This document shows positions 60,811-64,000 of a stretch of DNA of 64,000 nt, in pieces. A program made the position numbers and the translations under genes. The number at the start of each line of letters is the position of its first letter. The first letter of the stretch is position 1. The notes under the pieces were generated by a model. The model saw only the letters and a list, made by a program, of their open reading frames with translations. It was not told the origin of the DNA and made no database searches. Source of the stretch: Allobosea sp. OK403 (lineage in GTDB: Bacteria; Pseudomonadota; Alphaproteobacteria; Rhizobiales; Beijerinckiaceae); NCBI RefSeq assembly GCF_900113835.1, contig NZ_FOQV01000003.1:496001-560000 (forward strand), in the 5' to 3' direction.

Positions 60811-60912
60811 AGCGGTTTCCGATCCAACCGGATCGTTCAATTGCTCTAGGCCTCTGTTTTAACGCGTTGTCTTCACGCGAACCGGTGTCCACTTCACTCG
60901 AAAACGCTCTAG
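60807..60912 (+). repeat. 106-bp palindromic repeat, long type, copy 4
   Basis: The right half (AACGCGTTGTCTTCACGCGA and on to GAAAACGCTCTAG) matches the other long repeats, but the left hairpin differs (GCGGTTTCCGATCCAACCGG). The length, 106 bp from CTAGAG to CTCTAG, is conserved. It separates the convergent phosphatidyltransferase and WcbI-like genes. Confidence 0.75.
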
Positions 60913-62805
60913 CTAGCCATAATAGGAAATATACTTCCGGACATAGTCCTCCCAGGTAACCCGCTCGCCGCGGACAAGGTATGTCTTCTGGGCATCAGCC
61001 CATCTGACTCCAAGGGCGGCCGCGACCTTCGGGTGGACCGGAACCTGTAGTCGGCGCAGCGAATCGAGCGACCCCGGCAGCCAGAAATGCAGGGAGAGGC
61101 CGAGCTCTCGGGTCACGTACTTCGCCAACATCTTCATGATCGCGCCATTCGGATGGGCTGTCGTGTAGAACACCTGCCTGCTTCTGAAGTTCTCGAGGAT
61201 ATAGGCCCCGATGCCGGCGGCGAATTTGCGGTCCATTTCCTCCAGGCGGCGCTCCTCGAACATGTGCAGGCGCTTGAAATCGATGACCCGTTCGATCTGC
61301 AGCGACTCATAGGCCTTGAAGCGGCGTTCGTGATCGGGAATTTCCCTTCGCAGGCGCGCCAGCAACCCGTCGAAATAGGTGAACTCGAAATTCGGGAGAT
61401 CGCGATTGCGCGCCAGCTTGTCGTCCGGCCCGTTGAAGGCATCGAAGGGCCAGAGCGAGGCAAAGCGAACGCATGGGTAACGCAAGGTCGGCAACTGTTC
61501 CGGCACATGGTCGCGCAACGGATACTGCTCCCATTCCCTGATGTCCTGGATCAGCAGCATGTCGCACTCTTCCAGGTCGCGCTTTCCCTGCTCGTGCAGA
61601 TTGGCCGGCAACTCCATGTAGTGGTGTTTCACCGAGAACTGGCGTGAGAAGCCGGAATGGCTGCGCAGCGCCTCGGTCAGCAGGTTACCCTGGCAATTGC
61701 CGAAGATGACGATCCGCTTCCTCGTCGGATGGCGCACGGGCCGCGGCTGATCCCGCTCTGACATGGAAGGCGCCACGACCTGCGGGGACAGCCTGCGCAG
61801 GTCGAGCGATCTCAGCAGGAGCGAGGCATTGCGGAAATGCCGTATCCGGAAATCGATCGTGCGCGGGACACCGACATCCATGCTCAGATCCATCGGCACG
61901 CCGAACGTGAACGAGACATGACCTTTCGCGAGATCGTCCGCGTTGAACCTGCCAAGGCCGAGCGAGGTGCCGTCGCGCGTCTTGACGGCGATTTCGAGAG
62001 CCGGGTCCGCCTGGCGCCGGGCCCCCTTGAGGTCGCAGGCCAGATCGACGCGATAAGTCCCCACCGGAAGCCGCAATATCCCCGAGCTGCGGCCGAGCTT
62101 CAGCCGACTGATCGAGACCGGAGACAGGCTCACACCACCGGAGCGCGGCAAGGTGCGCAGCCGCCCCAGCAGCCGCCAAGCCTCGATCGCCGCCGGCAGG
62201 CTGTCTGCGGGGTCGCCCGACGCCTCGCTGTGCAGCGTGACGTCGCGCATCGTCAACCAGGCGTTTCCGAAATGGGTGAAGCGGAATTCGAAGGGTGCAT
62301 CGGCCCCGCCCTCAATGCTCAGCTCCAACGGCACGTCGAACGTCACACTCTGCTCGCCACTGCGCAGATCCGCTGCGGTGAAATCGCGCCAGGCGCGCAA
62401 GATCCGGTTTTGCGCGACGACTTCGAGGCCGAGCGCAGGGTGATCACCCTGCAACGGCATCCGCACCCCACAGCGGAAGGAGATGCGATACCGCCCCTGC
62501 GAAAGCCGCAGGAACGGGCCATAGAGAAATGCCTGCGCCGGTATCAACAGGAGGACCGAAACGGTGCCATTGGCCCAGCGTCGCGCCGGCTCACGCACTT
62601 CCATCAAGGGAAGCAGCGGCCGTGCATCGGCAGACCGATATTCCTGCTGTGCCTCTTGCGTCATTCCGGCTGCCGCCGTCACGCCCATCGCCCGTTCCGC
62701 CAGATTTGATCCTGCAACCGCATGTCGTCTAACATCACTTGCAAGCGCATGCAGCGGGCGATCAGAAGCTTGTCTATGTTGACCACCGATCCCGACAAGC
62801 TTCAC
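60913..62805 (-). CDS. WcbI-like polysaccharide-biosynthesis protein with duplicated beta domain
   Basis: The 630-residue protein has two parts. Residues around 95-190 and 235-335 are two copies of a beta-sandwich-like module: each has a GxYR strand, an ADDL/AADLRSG turn, an FxVPxxLS segment and an FRxxHFxNAxL strand (RFTHFGNAWL, RIRHFRNASLL). The second half begins RIVIFGNCQGNLLTEAL, the signature of WcbI, a capsule-modifying acyltransferase-type protein, with VFYTTAHPNGAIM near the end. The GTG at 62805 has a perfect AAGGAGG eight bases upstream, so it is preferred to internal ATGs. It is divergent from the fatty-acyl-AMP ligase and probably acts on a surface glycan or glycolipid. Confidence 0.72.
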   Translation of the reverse strand: MKLVGIGGQHRQASDRPLHALASDVRRHAVAGSNLAERAMGVTAAAGMTQEAQQEYRSADARPLLPLMEVREPARRWANGTVSVLLLIPAQAFLYGPFLRLSQGRYRISFRCGVRMPLQGDHPALGLEVVAQNRILRAWRDFTAADLRSGEQSVTFDVPLELSIEGGADAPFEFRFTHFGNAWLTMRDVTLHSEASGDPADSLPAAIEAWRLLGRLRTLPRSGGVSLSPVSISRLKLGRSSGILRLPVGTYRVDLACDLKGARRQADPALEIAVKTRDGTSLGLGRFNADDLAKGHVSFTFGVPMDLSMDVGVPRTIDFRIRHFRNASLLLRSLDLRRLSPQVVAPSMSERDQPRPVRHPTRKRIVIFGNCQGNLLTEALRSHSGFSRQFSVKHHYMELPANLHEQGKRDLEECDMLLIQDIREWEQYPLRDHVPEQLPTLRYPCVRFASLWPFDAFNGPDDKLARNRDLPNFEFTYFDGLLARLRREIPDHERRFKAYESLQIERVIDFKRLHMFEERRLEEMDRKFAAGIGAYILENFRSRQVFYTTAHPNGAIMKMLAKYVTRELGLSLHFWLPGSLDSLRRLQVPVHPKVAAALGVRWADAQKTYLVRGERVTWEDYVRKYISYYG

Positions 62806-62929
62806 TCGACCAGCCTCCTTTTACATGCCAATCGCGTGCCGCGAGCCATCCTGGACGGCTCCGCGGAGGCCGATCGTAAAACCCCGCCCCCTCGGCAGCC
62901 GACAATATTTCCTTTCAAGACTGGGTGAG

Positions 62930-64000
62930 ATGCGCGGATTTTCGTCCCTTGCCGAGGTGCTGCAGCACCAGGCGGTCCAACGGCCCGATGTGGCTGCGGT
63001 AACGGTCTATTCCGACCGACCGGGTGAGCGGCCATCCCTGACCTTCGCCGGGCTCCATGCACAGGCCGCGTGCCTGGCGGAGCAATTGGCCGCCGAGAGC
63101 GTGCCCGGAGACCGGGCTTTGCTGATTTTTCCGTCCTGCCTGGAATTCGTCGTCGCCTATTTCGCCTGCCTGATGGCCGGCGTGGTCGCGGTGCCGATGA
63201 TGCCGCCGCGCCGCAATGCGAATCACGATGCCAGTGCGGCCATCATGGCCGACTGCACGCCGCGCCTGGCGCTCAGCCTTGCTGCGGACCCTGACCCGCG
63301 TGGCACATTACGGGAGCGCCTGACCGAGCGCGGCATACGCCATTTCCCGGTCTCTCTGGCGCCGGACCCGCCCCTTGCTCCAGGACCGCTGCGCGGCACC
63401 ACGGAGCTCGCCTTCCTGCAATACACCTCCGGCTCCACTGCGACGCCCAAGGGCGTCATGGTCAGCCACCGAAACCTGCTCGACAATCTCGAGATGATGC
63501 GGGCGCGCCTCGGCAATCACACGGATTCGGCGCATGTGAGCTGGATTCCGCTCTATCATGACCTCGGCCTCATCATGAGCCTGCTGCAGCCGATCTATCT
63601 CGGCGCGCCTTGCGTCCTGATGACCCCTTCGGGCTTCATGCACCGGCCGCTGAACTGGCTGCGGGCCGTCCATGAACATGGTGCCGAGGTCGCGGCCGCC
63701 CCCAACTTCGCCTATGATTTATGCGTCGATCGCTTTCGGCAGGAGCAGATGGAGGGCGTCGATCTCAGCGGCTGGAAGATTGCCCTGAACGGCGCCGAGC
63801 CAGTGCGTGCGGCGACGCTCGAGCGCTTCGCCGCCACCTTCGAGCCCTATGGTTTCGACGCTCGCGCCATGCGCCCGGCCTATGGCCTCGCCGAAGCCAC
63901 CCTGCTGGTCAGCGCAGCGGACCGCGGAGCCGTAGCGCGCATTCGCGAGGTCAGCGCCAGCGGTTTGAAGGCCGCTTGTATCGCAGCGCCCGAACATCCA
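62930..64000 (+). CDS. fatty-acyl-AMP ligase (FAAL), 3' end beyond the window
   Basis: The frame is open for 357 codons to the last base of the window. It is a long-chain fatty-acid AMP ligase: SLAEVLQHQAVQRPDVAAVT at the start, ALLIFPSCLEFVVAYFACL, the P-loop YTSGSTATPKGVMVSH, and IPLYHDLGLIMSLLQPIYLG, which is characteristic of FAALs that load fatty acids onto carrier proteins of polyketide or peptide synthases. It could supply the starter fatty acid for the PKS. The ATG at 62930 is the first credible start; the 124-bp spacer to the divergent WcbI-like gene should contain both promoters. Confidence 0.92.
   Translation, partial: MRGFSSLAEVLQHQAVQRPDVAAVTVYSDRPGERPSLTFAGLHAQAACLAEQLAAESVPGDRALLIFPSCLEFVVAYFACLMAGVVAVPMMPPRRNANHDASAAIMADCTPRLALSLAADPDPRGTLRERLTERGIRHFPVSLAPDPPLAPGPLRGTTELAFLQYTSGSTATPKGVMVSHRNLLDNLEMMRARLGNHTDSAHVSWIPLYHDLGLIMSLLQPIYLGAPCVLMTPSGFMHRPLNWLRAVHEHGAEVAAAPNFAYDLCVDRFRQEQMEGVDLSGWKIALNGAEPVRAATLERFAATFEPYGFDARAMRPAYGLAEATLLVSAADRGAVARIREVSASGLKAACIAAPEHP

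Overview
The window is high-GC DNA that looks like an alphaproteobacterium of the order Hyphomicrobiales (Rhizobiales), probably near Bosea or Methylobacterium. This is inference from the gene families and from palindromic intergenic repeats (CTAGAGC... and AGAGCAGGATGCG...) that I associate with that group; no rRNA gene is present to confirm it.

Left part (1-21.6 kb), mostly core: murA with a tiny upstream gene; a DSF-synthase-like crotonase next to a membrane PAS-GGDEF-EAL protein; a flavoprotein disulfide-reductase homologue that has lost its redox cysteines, next to an orphan sensor kinase; an S24-type repressor with a palindromic upstream site; pyrD; a NarL-type response regulator; and the four-gene ligase-associated DNA repair set (ATP ligase, beta-CASP exonuclease, Lhr-like helicase, PdeM phosphoesterase). 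The repair set is interspersed with an SGNH hydrolase, a TPR-methyltransferase and a ParDE toxin-antitoxin pair.

tRNA-Thr island (21.6-26.9 kb): a 16-bp copy of the tRNA-Thr 3' end recurs 4.2 kb downstream (attL/attR). Between the copies lie an integrase N-terminal fragment, an AT-richer gene ending in a T5orf172-type GIY-YIG domain, and an ApeA-like HEPN protein (an anti-phage family). An unrecognised protein with a HEPN-like RX5H motif follows just outside.

Lipid-type operon (27.4-36.8 kb): seven tightly packed co-directional genes encode an HMG-CoA-reductase homologue with all catalytic residues, a UbiA prenyltransferase, a PEP-synthase/rifampicin-phosphotransferase-like protein, a BtaA-like 3-amino-3-carboxypropyl transferase, a dolichol/phytol-kinase-like membrane protein, a GNAT-like protein and an acyl-CoA/AMP ligase. 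I know of no described pathway with this combination.

Right part (36.9-64 kb): two unrecognised membrane proteins, a MITE-like element, a hydrolase-TPR protein and the PAPS-forming cysD/cysNC pair. Then comes a biosynthetic region: P450, 49-codon ORF, 3-ketodihydrosphingosine-reductase-like SDR, sulfotransferase-like protein, glycosyltransferase, alpha-oxoamine synthase and a 2.5-kaa reducing type I PKS whose stop overlaps the oxoamine synthase start. The PKS + oxoamine synthase + KDSR + P450 set parallels the fungal fumonisin logic and suggests a sphingoid-like, possibly sulfated and glycosylated, polyketide amino alcohol. A second glycosyltransferase, a CDP-alcohol phosphatidyltransferase, a WcbI-like protein and a fatty-acyl-AMP ligase (cut by the window end) follow. 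Four copies of a ~106-bp palindromic repeat punctuate this region.
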